Positions 8,299 to 17,563 of a stretch of 64,000 bases of DNA are shown in pieces. Both the position numbers and the translations under genes were made by a program. The notes beneath the pieces are model-generated. The model was given only the letters and a program-made list of their open reading frames with translations, ran no database searches and had not been told where the DNA came from. Source of the stretch: Paenibacillus sp. V4I7 (lineage in GTDB: Bacteria > Bacillota > Bacilli > Paenibacillales > NBRC-103111); assembly GCF_030817275.1 (NCBI RefSeq), contig NZ_JAUSZD010000002.1, positions 7,362,001 through 7,426,000 on the forward strand, given 5' to 3'. Position 1 is the stretch's first letter. Every line of letters begins with the position of its first letter.

Positions 8299-10602
8299 AT
8301 GACTTCATTGTCGCCATTATACGAACCGCAGAGCGGCGTTTTAACTGTACAATACGAACCGAATGAGCAGACCGTACTGCTGGAAAACCCACCTCGTTTC
8401 ACGTGGATTCCTGCACAATTGGAGCATGATCGCTATGTACTGCAAATCTCGCATTCAGAGGCCTTCTCTCAGGCTGACACACAAACGATAAAGCCAATTC
8501 CATATAACTTATATACACCGGATGATGCGCTAACCCCAGGCACCTATTTCTGGCGGTACGCCCTTCTCCAGGAAGATGGCTCCCAAACCGTCTGGAGCCT
8601 CGTTCGACGCTTCGAGGTGCCAGCCGATCTACCGGAAACACCGCTGCCTAACAGAGAACGCCGATACGCGGAAGCATCTTCCCAGCATCCTAGATTATGG
8701 CTGCAGTCGGCTGAGCTTGATGCCTTTCGCAGCGGGCTAGCTGCAGATCCGGTATATTGCGGATTTGACATCTTTTACGAGAAATCCGTTAAGCCTTGGA
8801 TTGAGCGTGAGCTGATTACAGAGCCGCTGCCATATCCGGGTAATAAACGTGTAGCTAAGCTATGGCGACAAATGTACATGGATACCCAGGAAGCTCTCTA
8901 TGCGGTTCGCCATCTCGTGGTAGCCGGTACAATTTTGAATGACGAAACGCTGCTAGATCGCGCGAAAACGTGGCTGCTCCATCTGTGCAGCTGGGACGTG
9001 AACGGTACAACAAGCCGCGACTACAACGACGAAGCCTCCTTCCGTATGGCTGGAGCAATCGCATGGGGTTATGATTGGCTTTATGCTCGGTTAACAGAGG
9101 ATGAGCGTAAGCAGGTGCGGCAAGTCCTGCTCGCCCGTACGCGTCAAATCGCCCAGCATGTTATTGAGCATTCCAAGATTCATCACGTGCCGTTCGACAG
9201 CCATGCGGTGCGTTCGTTATCCAGTGTATTGGTCCCGTGCTGCATCGCGCTCTTGAATGAGGAGCCGGAAGTTCGTGAATGGCTTGATTATACCCTTGAA
9301 TACTATGCGTGCTTATATTCGCCTTGGGGCGGACCGGATGGAGGCTGGGCGGAAGGTCCGATGTATTGGACGACCGGGATGGCCTTTGTCACGGAAGCGA
9401 TGAATTTGCTGAAGAAATATACAGGCATTAATTTTTATCAAAGACCGTTTTTCACGAAAACAGGCGATTTCCCGCTTTACGCATTCAGCCCGGATACCCT
9501 TCGCGCAAGCTTCGGTGACCAATCGACACTTGGCGATCCGGTTAGCTTGAAAACTGGCTTTAACATCCGTCAGTTCGCCGGTGTGACTGGTAACGGTCTG
9601 TACCAGTGGTATTTTGAGCGGGTACGTGAAACGGATACCGATTCGGAAATGAAATTTTACAACTATGGTTGGTGGGATTTCCGATTCGACGAAATGGTCT
9701 ACCGTCATGATTATCCGCAAGTGGAAGCTATCGCCCCAACAGATGCGAATATCGAGCCGGTCAAATGGTTCCGCGACATCGGCTGGGTGGCGTTTCACTC
9801 GCAAATGGCCGATCCGGAGCGCCATATCATGCTGCTGACGAAGAGCAGCAAATACGGCTCCGTCAGCCATAGTCATGGCGACCAGAATGGCTTCCTGCTG
9901 CATGCTTACGGGGAACCGCTTGCCATTGAAAGCGGTTATTACGTGGCATTCAGCAGCACAATGCATATGAACTGGCGCAGACAGACGCATTCGACGAACA
10001 ATATTTTGATTGACGGTTTGGGTCAATATGCCGAGAAGAATAAAGTGCTGAACATGGCGGCTAATGGGTTTGTTGAAGTTGCCGAGCAGCGCAAAGGCTA
10101 CGGTTATTCCCGTAGTAACGCAACAGCAGCATATAAGGAGTACGTTCCGTATTTGGAGCGTTACGTACGCGAGCTATACTTCTTCGGCACGTACGTTGTT
10201 GTCGTCGACCATATCGACCTGTCGCAGACAGGCTCTATTGACTGGCTGTTCCAGACCCTGTATGAAATGAAGATGAACGGACAGACTTTCAAAGTCCAAG
10301 GCCGCAAGGCGGATATGGACGGCCGTTTCGTCTATTGTTCATCTGGTGAGTTGGAGCTGACACAGCATCAAGGCTTTTCGGATGTGGATCCAGCCGAAAT
10401 CGAGGGACTGCCGCTGCACTGGCATCTGAAGGCAACGACGAAGTCGGCACGCAGCCACCGCATCGCGACACTCCTCGTGCCGATCAAGCACGGCGAGCCG
10501 AAATACGTGTCCTATTTCATGGATGATCAAGGCTTCGACACACATATTTATTTCACTGAAGATGGTGTAACGAACAGAGTCGAGGTACCGAAGGCTTACT
10601 AG
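8299..10602 (+). CDS. DUF4962/heparinase II/III domain protein (second lyase-like enzyme)
   Basis: A 767-residue protein with no signal peptide. The ATG at 8299 is preferred because GGAGGAG at 8285-8291 is too close to the ATG at 8293. The first 120 residues form a fibronectin-like DUF4962 module (NPPRFTWIPA, YFWRYALLQEDGS). A helical toroid follows (EASFRMAGAIAWGYDWLY, GGPDGGWAEGPMYWTTG), then a heparinase-type beta domain with VSHSHGDQNGFLLHAYGE and RQTHSTNNILIDG. Together with the preceding gene it suggests stepwise depolymerisation of a uronate polymer inside the cell. A strong terminator follows, marking the operon end. Confidence 0.8.
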   Translation: MTSLSPLYEPQSGVLTVQYEPNEQTVLLENPPRFTWIPAQLEHDRYVLQISHSEAFSQADTQTIKPIPYNLYTPDDALTPGTYFWRYALLQEDGSQTVWSLVRRFEVPADLPETPLPNRERRYAEASSQHPRLWLQSAELDAFRSGLAADPVYCGFDIFYEKSVKPWIERELITEPLPYPGNKRVAKLWRQMYMDTQEALYAVRHLVVAGTILNDETLLDRAKTWLLHLCSWDVNGTTSRDYNDEASFRMAGAIAWGYDWLYARLTEDERKQVRQVLLARTRQIAQHVIEHSKIHHVPFDSHAVRSLSSVLVPCCIALLNEEPEVREWLDYTLEYYACLYSPWGGPDGGWAEGPMYWTTGMAFVTEAMNLLKKYTGINFYQRPFFTKTGDFPLYAFSPDTLRASFGDQSTLGDPVSLKTGFNIRQFAGVTGNGLYQWYFERVRETDTDSEMKFYNYGWWDFRFDEMVYRHDYPQVEAIAPTDANIEPVKWFRDIGWVAFHSQMADPERHIMLLTKSSKYGSVSHSHGDQNGFLLHAYGEPLAIESGYYVAFSSTMHMNWRRQTHSTNNILIDGLGQYAEKNKVLNMAANGFVEVAEQRKGYGYSRSNATAAYKEYVPYLERYVRELYFFGTYVVVVDHIDLSQTGSIDWLFQTLYEMKMNGQTFKVQGRKADMDGRFVYCSSGELELTQHQGFSDVDPAEIEGLPLHWHLKATTKSARSHRIATLLVPIKHGEPKYVSYFMDDQGFDTHIYFTEDGVTNRVEVPKAY

Positions 10603-10633
10603 TTTTTATAAGCTGCACTCATCATTTATCTTT

Positions 10634-10682
10634 AAAGATCGACCTCTTATTCGCTGAACTAGCGTGAGAGGTTGATCTTTTT
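10634..10682 (+). terminator. Rho-independent terminator of the lyase operon
   Basis: Inverted repeat arms AAAGATCGACCTCT and AGAGGTTGATCTTT (one wobble) around a 19-base loop, ending in a T run. It closes the first sugar cluster. Confidence 0.85.
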
Positions 10683-11036
10683 GCCGTATTGGAAGCTATT
10701 TGTTTTTTATATAGAAAATAGCTCTGAGAGTATGAATAAGTGTCTATCGGCCAGAAGGGAGGATTATTTTGTTTTTTGCAAGGAAGCGGATAAGGGAGAG
10801 GTTAGTCGGGTATAGGTATGGGTCCGTCATTCCATCGCCACTCGCACTTGTCACTCCTATCCAACATTCACTGTATCACCCACCCCCACCACTCCTCATA
10901 CCAAACATCCACACCCATTCCAACATAAACCTATAAAAATCAAACATCATACCTATAGTTCCCACATTGTAAGGGTTACCATATTCGAGCGATAATAAGG
11001 ACATCAAGAACAACCAACAAACGAGGGGGATTCACA
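10683..11036 (+). promoter_or_regulatory. Intergenic region with G-depleted stretch and candidate promoter
   Basis: No gene is seen in these 354 bases. From about 10846 to 10970 the plus strand is nearly free of G and rich in C and A. A candidate promoter follows: TTGTAA near 10966, then GATAAT near 10991, spaced about 18 bp, before the TTG start at 11037. Nothing else recognisable is present. Confidence 0.4.
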
Positions 11037-12389
11037 TTGGTAACTAAATACAAAGCATTAAGCGTCGTTGCAGCTAGCTTCCTAGCTATCAGCTTAACAG
11101 CTTGCGGTGCGGGTGGAAGCACGAGCGGCAGCACAACAGATACGAAAACAAGCGCGGCTCCGACAGCGACAGCACCAGCTAAAAAGCAGGAGAACATTAC
11201 GATCACGTTCCAAAATATATATCCGGATCCAACCGATCCAAAGAACGGCATGTTGAAGAAAATCGTTAACGATTTTCAAACGAAAAATCCGAACATCAAG
11301 ATCGAGCTTGACTCCCTGAACACAGATCAACAAAAGCTGAAGCTCAAAACACAAGCGGCTTCCAAAGAAGTGCCTGATATCACAATCGTGAACCCGTCCG
11401 CTCAAATGAAACCTTTCGTTGATGCAGGCCTGTTCGCACCGTTGAACGACATGGTTGAGCAAAACGGACTTAAAGCGACGTTCCAAGAAGGCATCCTGAA
11501 CTGGTACACATTCAACAACAACATCTACGCTTTGCCTGATGGCAACAACATCGGTCTCGTTTATTACAACAAAGACTTGTTCAAACAAGCTGGCGTTGAA
11601 GTGCCGAAGACTTTCGAAGAAATGGTTGCAGCTGTAAAAACACTGAAGGGCAAAGGCATTCAGCCAATGGCTATCGGTGAAAAAGATTCCTGGACGGGTT
11701 CCTTCTTGTTCATGAACGTATTGCTTCGCACAAATGGCGGCCCAGGCTTCCTGCAAGCCGTTGTTGATGGCAAAAAGACGTTTGCTGATCCGGCATTTAC
11801 AGATGCTGTAAGCAGCTTCCAAGACTTGGTTCAAGCTGGCGCGTTCCAAGAAGGCGCAACTTCTTTTGACTACAATGCGGGTGAAAATTTGTTCAAAACA
11901 GGCAAAGCTGCTATGTACTACATGGGCAGTTGGGCAACTGGCGGAATCGAAACATCTTCCGTTAATGGTAAAGTTGGCGTGTTCAAATTCCCAACTGTTA
12001 AAGGTAAAGGGAACCCAGACGAGTTCATGCTTGCTCCAGGAAGCGCGTTCGCCGTATCTGCAAACAGCAAACATTTGAAAGAAACCAAAGATTTCTTGAA
12101 CTACTTCATGCTGAACTTCCCTAAAGAAGCTTTCGCTGTAAAAGGCGCTGTAGGTATCGCACAAAAAGTAGACGGCGACTTTAAAGCCGCTGGTTATTCC
12201 GATATGGCGATGGAAGTGCTTGGTTTGTTCAAACAAGTGAAAGGCGGCGACCTTGCGTTCGACAATACGATGAACCCAGGAACAGCTCAAGGACACTTAA
12301 CAAGCATCCAAAACCTTTTCGTACAGAAGAAAGATCCTGCTGAAGTGGGCAAAGAGCACCAAACCGCTTACGAAACGAATAAAAAATAA
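11037..12389 (+). CDS. Extracellular sugar-binding lipoprotein (CUT1 family 1)
   Basis: A 450-residue substrate receptor for the two permeases that follow. It uses a TTG start six bases after GAGGGGGA; no better ATG exists. The signal peptide ends in lipobox LTAC with Cys23, then a Gly/Ser/Thr-rich linker. The mature part has the classic family features: an early ITFQNIYPDP strand, PDITIVNPSAQMKPFVDAGLF, the YALPDGNNIGLVYYNKDLF sugar-contact region, and the GKAAMYYMGSW segment. It imports an unknown sugar or oligosaccharide. The gene is AT-balanced and looks well expressed (Lys AAA, Gly GGC and GGT codons). Confidence 0.92.
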   Translation: MVTKYKALSVVAASFLAISLTACGAGGSTSGSTTDTKTSAAPTATAPAKKQENITITFQNIYPDPTDPKNGMLKKIVNDFQTKNPNIKIELDSLNTDQQKLKLKTQAASKEVPDITIVNPSAQMKPFVDAGLFAPLNDMVEQNGLKATFQEGILNWYTFNNNIYALPDGNNIGLVYYNKDLFKQAGVEVPKTFEEMVAAVKTLKGKGIQPMAIGEKDSWTGSFLFMNVLLRTNGGPGFLQAVVDGKKTFADPAFTDAVSSFQDLVQAGAFQEGATSFDYNAGENLFKTGKAAMYYMGSWATGGIETSSVNGKVGVFKFPTVKGKGNPDEFMLAPGSAFAVSANSKHLKETKDFLNYFMLNFPKEAFAVKGAVGIAQKVDGDFKAAGYSDMAMEVLGLFKQVKGGDLAFDNTMNPGTAQGHLTSIQNLFVQKKDPAEVGKEHQTAYETNKK

Positions 12390-12405
12390 GATGAATTAGC
12401 AGCCG

Positions 12406-12455
12406 AATCGGAATTTATCTTGAGCGCCGCAAAGGGCTGAAGGTAAATTCCGATT
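12406..12455 (+). promoter_or_regulatory. Intercistronic stem-loop between binding protein and permease
   Basis: Arms AATCGGAATTTATCT (12406-12420) and AGGTAAATTCCGATT (12441-12455) pair over 14 of 15 positions around a 20-base loop. There is no T run. Such hairpins commonly protect binding-protein mRNA and lower expression of the membrane subunits. Confidence 0.7.
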
Positions 12456-12483
12456 GGTATATGCCAGGAAGGAGGCGAGCCAA

Positions 12484-13374
12484 GTGAATGTGTTAAGAGT
12501 CTCCAAGTGGACGATTGCCATGTTTGTACTACCGTGTTTACTGATCTATGTTAGTCTCGTTTTCGTCCCGATTCTCGTGTCTCTTTACAGTGGATTGCTG
12601 GATTGGAACGGAATTGGCGAGTCGACATTCGTCGGTCTCAAAAATTTTCAAACGCTGCTTTTCGCAGATCCTGTATTCTGGCCCTCTGTTCGCCGTACAT
12701 TGATGTTTGCTGTGTTTTCCATGGCTGAAATTCCGGTCGCTTTAGGTGTAGCTATTCTCTTGAACCGATTTATCAAAAAACCGAATTTTCTCGTTTCGAG
12801 TTACTTTTTACCTGTTATTTTATCCGTCGTCATCATCGGTCAATTGTGGAAAACGATCTATAACCCCGCTGCGATGGGGGGCATGCTCAATCAAGTGCTC
12901 GACATGTTGAATTTACATGGTTGGACGAGATCGTGGCTGACAGATCCTAAGATTGCGATGTATTCTCTCTATTTTGTAGCCCTATGGCAGTACTTAGGTT
13001 ACCATACGCTGATCCAGTTTACCGGTATTCAGAACATCCCTGCTGATATTTATGAAGCAGCCCGGATTGACGGAGCCGAGGGGCTTAAAGCCGACTGGCA
13101 TATTACTTTCCCTATGAATATTCCGATTTTTAAAATATCGATCGTCCTCGCCTTCATCGGCTCGCTGCAAGCTTTCGACATGGTCATGGTCATGACCGCA
13201 GGGGGACCAGCACACGCGACAGACGTGATTTCCACGCATATGTACAACATGTCCTTCCTCTCCATGAAATATGGGTATGGAAGCGCGATTGCGGCTTTCT
13301 TGGTTGGCATGTGTTTGATCGCAACGGTTATTATTAATGCGGTATTCAACCGACTAGAGAGAAGATTTTCATGA
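12484..13374 (+). CDS. Sugar ABC transporter permease, first subunit
   Basis: A 296-residue inner-membrane permease (MalF/UgpA-like). The GTG at 12484 is chosen because AAGGAGG at 12469-12475 is eight bases upstream; the longer frame begins inside the ribosome site. Six hydrophobic segments are visible, the first at residues 8-30. The EAA loop reads YEAARIDGAEGLKADWHITFP, where the ATPase docks. It overlaps the next permease frame and forms an operon with the binding protein. A separate shared ATPase must supply energy, since none is encoded here. Confidence 0.92.
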   Translation: MNVLRVSKWTIAMFVLPCLLIYVSLVFVPILVSLYSGLLDWNGIGESTFVGLKNFQTLLFADPVFWPSVRRTLMFAVFSMAEIPVALGVAILLNRFIKKPNFLVSSYFLPVILSVVIIGQLWKTIYNPAAMGGMLNQVLDMLNLHGWTRSWLTDPKIAMYSLYFVALWQYLGYHTLIQFTGIQNIPADIYEAARIDGAEGLKADWHITFPMNIPIFKISIVLAFIGSLQAFDMVMVMTAGGPAHATDVISTHMYNMSFLSMKYGYGSAIAAFLVGMCLIATVIINAVFNRLERRFS

Positions 13375-13391
13375 AGGAGGGGAGTGTTACC

Positions 13392-14273
13392 ATGCAGACC
13401 GCACGGGAAATAGCTTCGGCTAAGCCTGCAACCATTCGGAGACGCAAACGCCTCTCTATCGTCAAAATCATCGTGATCGCCTTTCTTTCCCTACTCGTGG
13501 TTACGCAAGTATATCCGCTGCTTTGGCTGGCCATTTATTCATTAAAAAGCAATGAAGAAATCCTGTCGGGCCAATTTTTTGCTCTCCCTCATACGCTTCA
13601 ATGGAAGAATTTCACGGATGCGATCAAGGCGGGGCACTATTTTCAATATTTGAAAAACAGCCTATTCGTCACTTCGGTTACGATGGTGAGCGTCCTGCTG
13701 CTCAGTTCGCTGGCTTCGTTCGCGATCTCCCGTTTCCGCTGGAAATATGGTCAGCTCGTGATGGTCATTTTCCTCATCGGGATGATGGTGCCGCTGCAGG
13801 CAACGTTATTGCCGCTCATGATTATTTTCAAAAATCTACATGCACTGAACACGCATATATCGATCATTCTTCCATATATAGCGTTCCAGACGCCGATTGC
13901 GGTCTTTATCCTCAGTGGATTTATGAAATCCATTCCGAGTGAGATTGAGGAATCCGCGGTTATGGATGGCGCGGGGGTTTTCCGGATTTTCCGCAGTATC
14001 ATCTTACCGATTTCGGTTCCTCCAATGATGACAGTCTGTATTTTAACTTTCATTAGTATTTGGAACGAGTACATTCTCGCGGCGACTTTCATCTCGTCCG
14101 AGCGGCTGAAGACGCTGCCTTTCGGGGTGAACAGCTTCGTCAGTCAATATTCGGTTAACTACGGAGCAATCGGTGCCTTCCTTGTACTGGGCGCGCTGCC
14201 GGTCATTCTCATCTATTTCTTGTTAGCTGATAAAATTACAAAAGGTATGGTAGCGGGAGCGGTGAAGGGTTAA
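13392..14273 (+). CDS. Carbohydrate ABC transporter permease, second subunit
   Basis: A 293-residue MalG/UgpE-like permease and partner of the preceding gene. An ATG at 13371 overlaps the previous stop, but AAGGAGGGGAG at 13374-13384 places the true start at 13392. It has six transmembrane segments, the EAA loop SEIEESAVMDGAGVFRIFRSIILP, and the usual GMVAGAVKG C-terminus. A short hairpin over the stop codon followed by a pyrimidine/T tract (14261-14290) may partly terminate transcription before the kinase gene. Confidence 0.92.
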   Translation: MQTAREIASAKPATIRRRKRLSIVKIIVIAFLSLLVVTQVYPLLWLAIYSLKSNEEILSGQFFALPHTLQWKNFTDAIKAGHYFQYLKNSLFVTSVTMVSVLLLSSLASFAISRFRWKYGQLVMVIFLIGMMVPLQATLLPLMIIFKNLHALNTHISIILPYIAFQTPIAVFILSGFMKSIPSEIEESAVMDGAGVFRIFRSIILPISVPPMMTVCILTFISIWNEYILAATFISSERLKTLPFGVNSFVSQYSVNYGAIGAFLVLGALPVILIYFLLADKITKGMVAGAVKG

Positions 14274-14290
14274 TTCACCCCTCTCTTTTT
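14261..14290 (+). terminator. Possible partial terminator at end of permease gene
   Basis: GGTGAA and TTCACC pair around the stop codon, followed by CCTCTCTTTTT. The stem is short, so read-through to the kinase and regulator genes is likely. Confidence 0.4.
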
Positions 14291-14356
14291 GCTGTTTCTT
14301 AGGATGCCTATGATAAAATAGGAAATAGCGTATAGCGAAAGGGGATCGACAACCAA

Positions 14357-16205
14357 GTGACACGAGGCTTACACTCCATTCATAACCGGCTATTTCTTCT
14401 CTTTATCTCCTGCATGTTAGTTCTCGTTCCTCTTGGGAAGCGTGCTTTATTATAAGAAGACGACGGATATCATCCATAGTAAAATTAGTGATTTGGCGGA
14501 GAAAAATATTTCTCAAACGGTAGGTTTATTTGATTTGCTGCTGCAAGGCTATGACAGTATTACGAAATCACTGAACAGCAATTTTGAGCTGCTCAGATTA
14601 ATCCAAGATCGCGATACTAATAAGGATGAAGCTATTAGCATTATTAATGAGCGCACGATTACCAATATCTTAGGGGCTATCTATTACTCACGCGATGATA
14701 TTGTCGGAATTCATGTGATTACGAATGCCGGCAAAAACTATAACTACGAACGAGGATTCCATAGTGTTATGGACACGAACTATCCATCCTCGGTGTGGTA
14801 CCGGAAGCTGCAGGATTCATCCGGAGAGATGGTTTGGCTTGGGCTATTCCAAGGCTCTGTCATCAATCAGTTTCAGAAGGATCCGTTATTCATATTTGGG
14901 CGCAAGCTGTATGATTTAACAGACCACCGAGTGATAGGCGTTATGCTCATTGAAACGAATCCGCGTCCGATTCTAGATGCACTTTCGAATGTGACCATCA
15001 GTCCGAACAGCCTCGTGTATATTGTTGATCGCGAGAATCGGATGATCGCTTCTACCGCGGAAGAGCAGGTCATTCCGCCTTCTTTCAGCGGGCTTCCGCG
15101 TCCTCAATCCAATGAGATCATCGTTGATGATCGGACGGATCAACTGATCGTCGCCGCGAAGGCGAAGATGTCGGATTGGACGGTCATCGGCTTAACCCCC
15201 AAAGGGGATATTAACGCTGAGGTCGTGAAAACAAGAGAGTATTTGTATGTGGTTATTGTTGTACTCGTTATTTTGTCGACCGCTTTGGCAAGTCTCATTT
15301 CCCGCAACATTGCATCACCGCTCAAGCTTCTCATCCGCGAGATGAAGCAAGTAGAAATGGGGAATTTCAAAGGCTCTGTGACGGTGAAGTCGTTTGAGGA
15401 AATTAATTCGTTGGTTTCATCGTTTAATCGAATGGTGAACCGGATGGAGGAGCTTATTGAGCGCATTACACTCTCTTCCATGAGTGAGAAGAATGCGGAG
15501 CTGCAGGCGCTTCAATCGCAGGTTAATCCTCATTTCCTCTACAACACCTTGGATATGATTTATTGGATGTTGGATGAGCGGGAGAACGATCGATTAGGCA
15601 AGGTAATCTTGGCCCTGTCCCATATGTTTCGATACAGCAGCGACTGGCAGGAAGCGTCTAAGACGACGCTGCGGCAGGAGCTGGATCAAATGCGGCATTA
15701 CATCACGATTATTGAGAGCCGTTTAGAGGGTAGGGTTAGCACAGACATACAAATTGATCCCGATTATCTGGATGTCATCCTCCCGAAAATGACCTTGCAG
15801 CCGATCATCGAGAACGCCGTTAAATATGGGCTGGAGCCTTCCCGTGAGCCGGGTAATCTCCATGTATTTACGGAGGTCCATGAGCAAGAGCTTCATATCA
15901 TTATTAATGATAACGGGGTCGGTATGCCGGAGAGCACCTTAGAGGAAATGCAGGAGCTGCTGCGCGCGGATACAACGGAGGTAAGCGGTGTGGTTACTTC
16001 GATGAAAATGGAGCAGTCTATAGCGCCAAACTCCGGCCAAGCGGCAAGTCCTTCTGTGAAAACAAGACGGGGCATTGGACTTACCAATGTTCACCGCCGC
16101 ATAGCATTAATGTTCGGAGATGCCTACGGGCTCCGTATTCATAGTAAACAAGGGGAAGGAACAACGGTCATCATCGCGATGCCGCTTCCTCGGAAAGGAA
16201 TGTAA
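14357..16205 (+). pseudogene. Sensor histidine kinase with N-terminal frameshift (YesM-like)
   Basis: The catalytic part is intact: HAMP region, His in VNPHFLYNTLDM (codon at 15531), LQPIIENAVKYGL, INDNGVGMP and RRGIGLTNVHRR. The continuous frame starts only at TTG 14433 with GSVLYYKK, which lacks a first membrane helix and any ribosome site. One frame away, GTG 14357 with AAAGGGGAT upstream encodes MTRGLHSIHNRLFLLFISCM followed by LVLVPL, a normal first helix, and runs into the kinase frame at CTTGGGAAGC (14432-14441), where one extra base breaks it. Removing one G restores a standard kinase. It could be a real inactivating mutation, a sequencing error, or slippage. The downstream regulator is intact. 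Confidence 0.75.
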
Positions 16206-16208
16206 AAC

Positions 16209-17405
16209 ATGGACATTCTCATCGTAGATGATGAAACAGTCATACGAGAGGGCATTCAGCGTACGCTGCAGAACCGTTTCCCCGAGCATAAGGTTCATCT
16301 GGCTGCGAATGCGGAGCAAGCCGTCACGCTGCTGCGCAGCCATCAGATTCATATCGTTCTCACGGACATTCTGATGCCGGGCATGACCGGTCTAGAACTC
16401 ATGAATATGTCTCGGAGCCGGCATCCCCATGTGAAATGGGTTGTCATTTCGGCCTATTCGGAGTTTGCTTACGCTCAGGAGGCAGTGCGGCTAGGGGCGA
16501 AGGACTATTTGCTTAAGCCGATCGGCAAAGAGGTTTTGATTGATATGATCAGCAAGCTTAGTGAAGAAGTTACGCGTGATACGGAGCTGATCGAAGAGGC
16601 TGAACTGCTGAAGACCAACCGCAAATACTTGCAGGAAGCCGTCTTCCAGCGCTGGGCACAAGGCTTGGACACGGGGCGCATCGATATGGGACCCTTCATG
16701 GAGCAGCACCCTTATTTTCATCTTATTATGGTTAAAATGGAGACGGATAAGCCTGTCTTCCTCGAAAATTTCATTATCGAGAACGTCCTGCTTGAGCTTA
16801 TCGAGCGCTACGGCAAGGGCTTCGTGACGGTGCACGACAGCAAGAGCCTGCTAGGACTTGTTACGCTGCCGGAAGGTGGCAGCATGACCCTGTTGGTGGA
16901 TGAGCTGCGCAGCCATCTCGTGAAGTACCTGAAGGTGCCCTTCCAGATGATGAGCTCTGAGCTGATCGACTGCTTCCAGGCGGTGCCGGCAGAAGTACAG
17001 CGCATGAGGCAAGCGTCTACGACGCAGGTCTACGAGCACCATGCCAGCGGCAGCGATCGCTCTATAGAAGTTGCCCTGCAATATATCCGCACGCACTACC
17101 ATGCCGATCTATCGCTAGAGAAGGTCGCTTCGATCGTTTACTTAAACTCTGTCTACTTTAGTCAGCTTTTTAAGCAGAAGACGGGTCAAGGCTTCAAGGA
17201 GTACGTTATTCACCTGCGTTTGGAGCAAGCGAAACAGCTGCTGATGAATCCCAAACTCAAGCTTGCTGACGTGGCCGAACGTATCGGGTATCATGATATG
17301 CGCCACTTCTCGCAAGTTTTCCGCAAAAAGTACGGCGTAACCCCTTCGGAATATCGTCAGGAGAATTCGGGAGATAAACCAGACAAATATGTGTCAAGGG
17401 AATGA
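16209..17405 (+). CDS. Response regulator, REC plus AraC-type DNA-binding domain
   Basis: A 398-residue regulator encoded three bases after the frameshifted kinase. The receiver domain begins MDILIVDDETVIREG, has phospho-acceptor Asp53 in LTDILMPGM and Lys in LLKPIG. A central region of about 150 residues has no clear motif. The C-terminal AraC domain reads LEKVASIVYLNSVYFSQLFK and LADVAERIGYHDMRHFSQVFR, ending GVTPSEYRQ. It probably activates the 11037-14273 transporter. If the kinase is truly broken, this protein may depend on another phosphodonor. Confidence 0.93.
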   Translation: MDILIVDDETVIREGIQRTLQNRFPEHKVHLAANAEQAVTLLRSHQIHIVLTDILMPGMTGLELMNMSRSRHPHVKWVVISAYSEFAYAQEAVRLGAKDYLLKPIGKEVLIDMISKLSEEVTRDTELIEEAELLKTNRKYLQEAVFQRWAQGLDTGRIDMGPFMEQHPYFHLIMVKMETDKPVFLENFIIENVLLELIERYGKGFVTVHDSKSLLGLVTLPEGGSMTLLVDELRSHLVKYLKVPFQMMSSELIDCFQAVPAEVQRMRQASTTQVYEHHASGSDRSIEVALQYIRTHYHADLSLEKVASIVYLNSVYFSQLFKQKTGQGFKEYVIHLRLEQAKQLLMNPKLKLADVAERIGYHDMRHFSQVFRKKYGVTPSEYRQENSGDKPDKYVSRE

Positions 17406-17408
17406 TTT

Positions 17409-17433
17409 TCATCAAATTCTCATCAAATTCTCA
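17409..17433 (+). repeat. Tandem 11-bp direct repeat
   Basis: TCATCAAATTC occurs twice in immediate tandem, one helical turn apart, starting in the stop region of the regulator gene. This is the geometry of OmpR/PhoB-type binding sites. It lies about 130 bp upstream of the NlpC/P60 gene. Confidence 0.45.
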
Positions 17434-17476
17434 GAAATGGTAATAAAGCTAGGCGGTTAGCGACTTTCTCTTTTTT

Positions 17477-17540
17477 GTGGTAAATATTAGGCGGGTAATC
17501 TTGTGCTATGGTTGTAGCACAGGTCATACCTAATATTCAC
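17477..17540 (+). promoter_or_regulatory. Folded 5' leader of the NlpC/P60 gene
   Basis: AATATTAGG (17483-17491) pairs perfectly with CCTAATATT (17529-17537), with GTG/CAC extending the base of the stem. Inside is a second perfect hairpin, TGTGCTA and TAGCACA (17502-17521). The two stems leave short single-stranded joints, as in a small ligand-binding RNA. It ends 12 bases before the ribosome site. It does not match the ydaO (c-di-AMP) consensus that I can recall. A DNA operator is an alternative. Confidence 0.5.
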
Positions 17541-17563
17541 GATCAAGAAGGAGGAAATCAATC

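Noticed and set aside
9313..10026. 237-codon minus-strand frame within the second lyase-like gene
   Set aside because: Antisense shadow without ribosome site or recognisable motif.
11094..12296. 400-codon open frame on the minus strand
   Set aside because: It lies wholly antisense to a clear binding-protein gene, has no ribosome site or domain, and its length follows from the codon bias of the plus-strand gene.
17440..17560. ydaO (c-di-AMP) riboswitch before the NlpC/P60 gene
   Set aside because: The conserved ydaO sequence blocks are not present; only a generic nested stem is seen.
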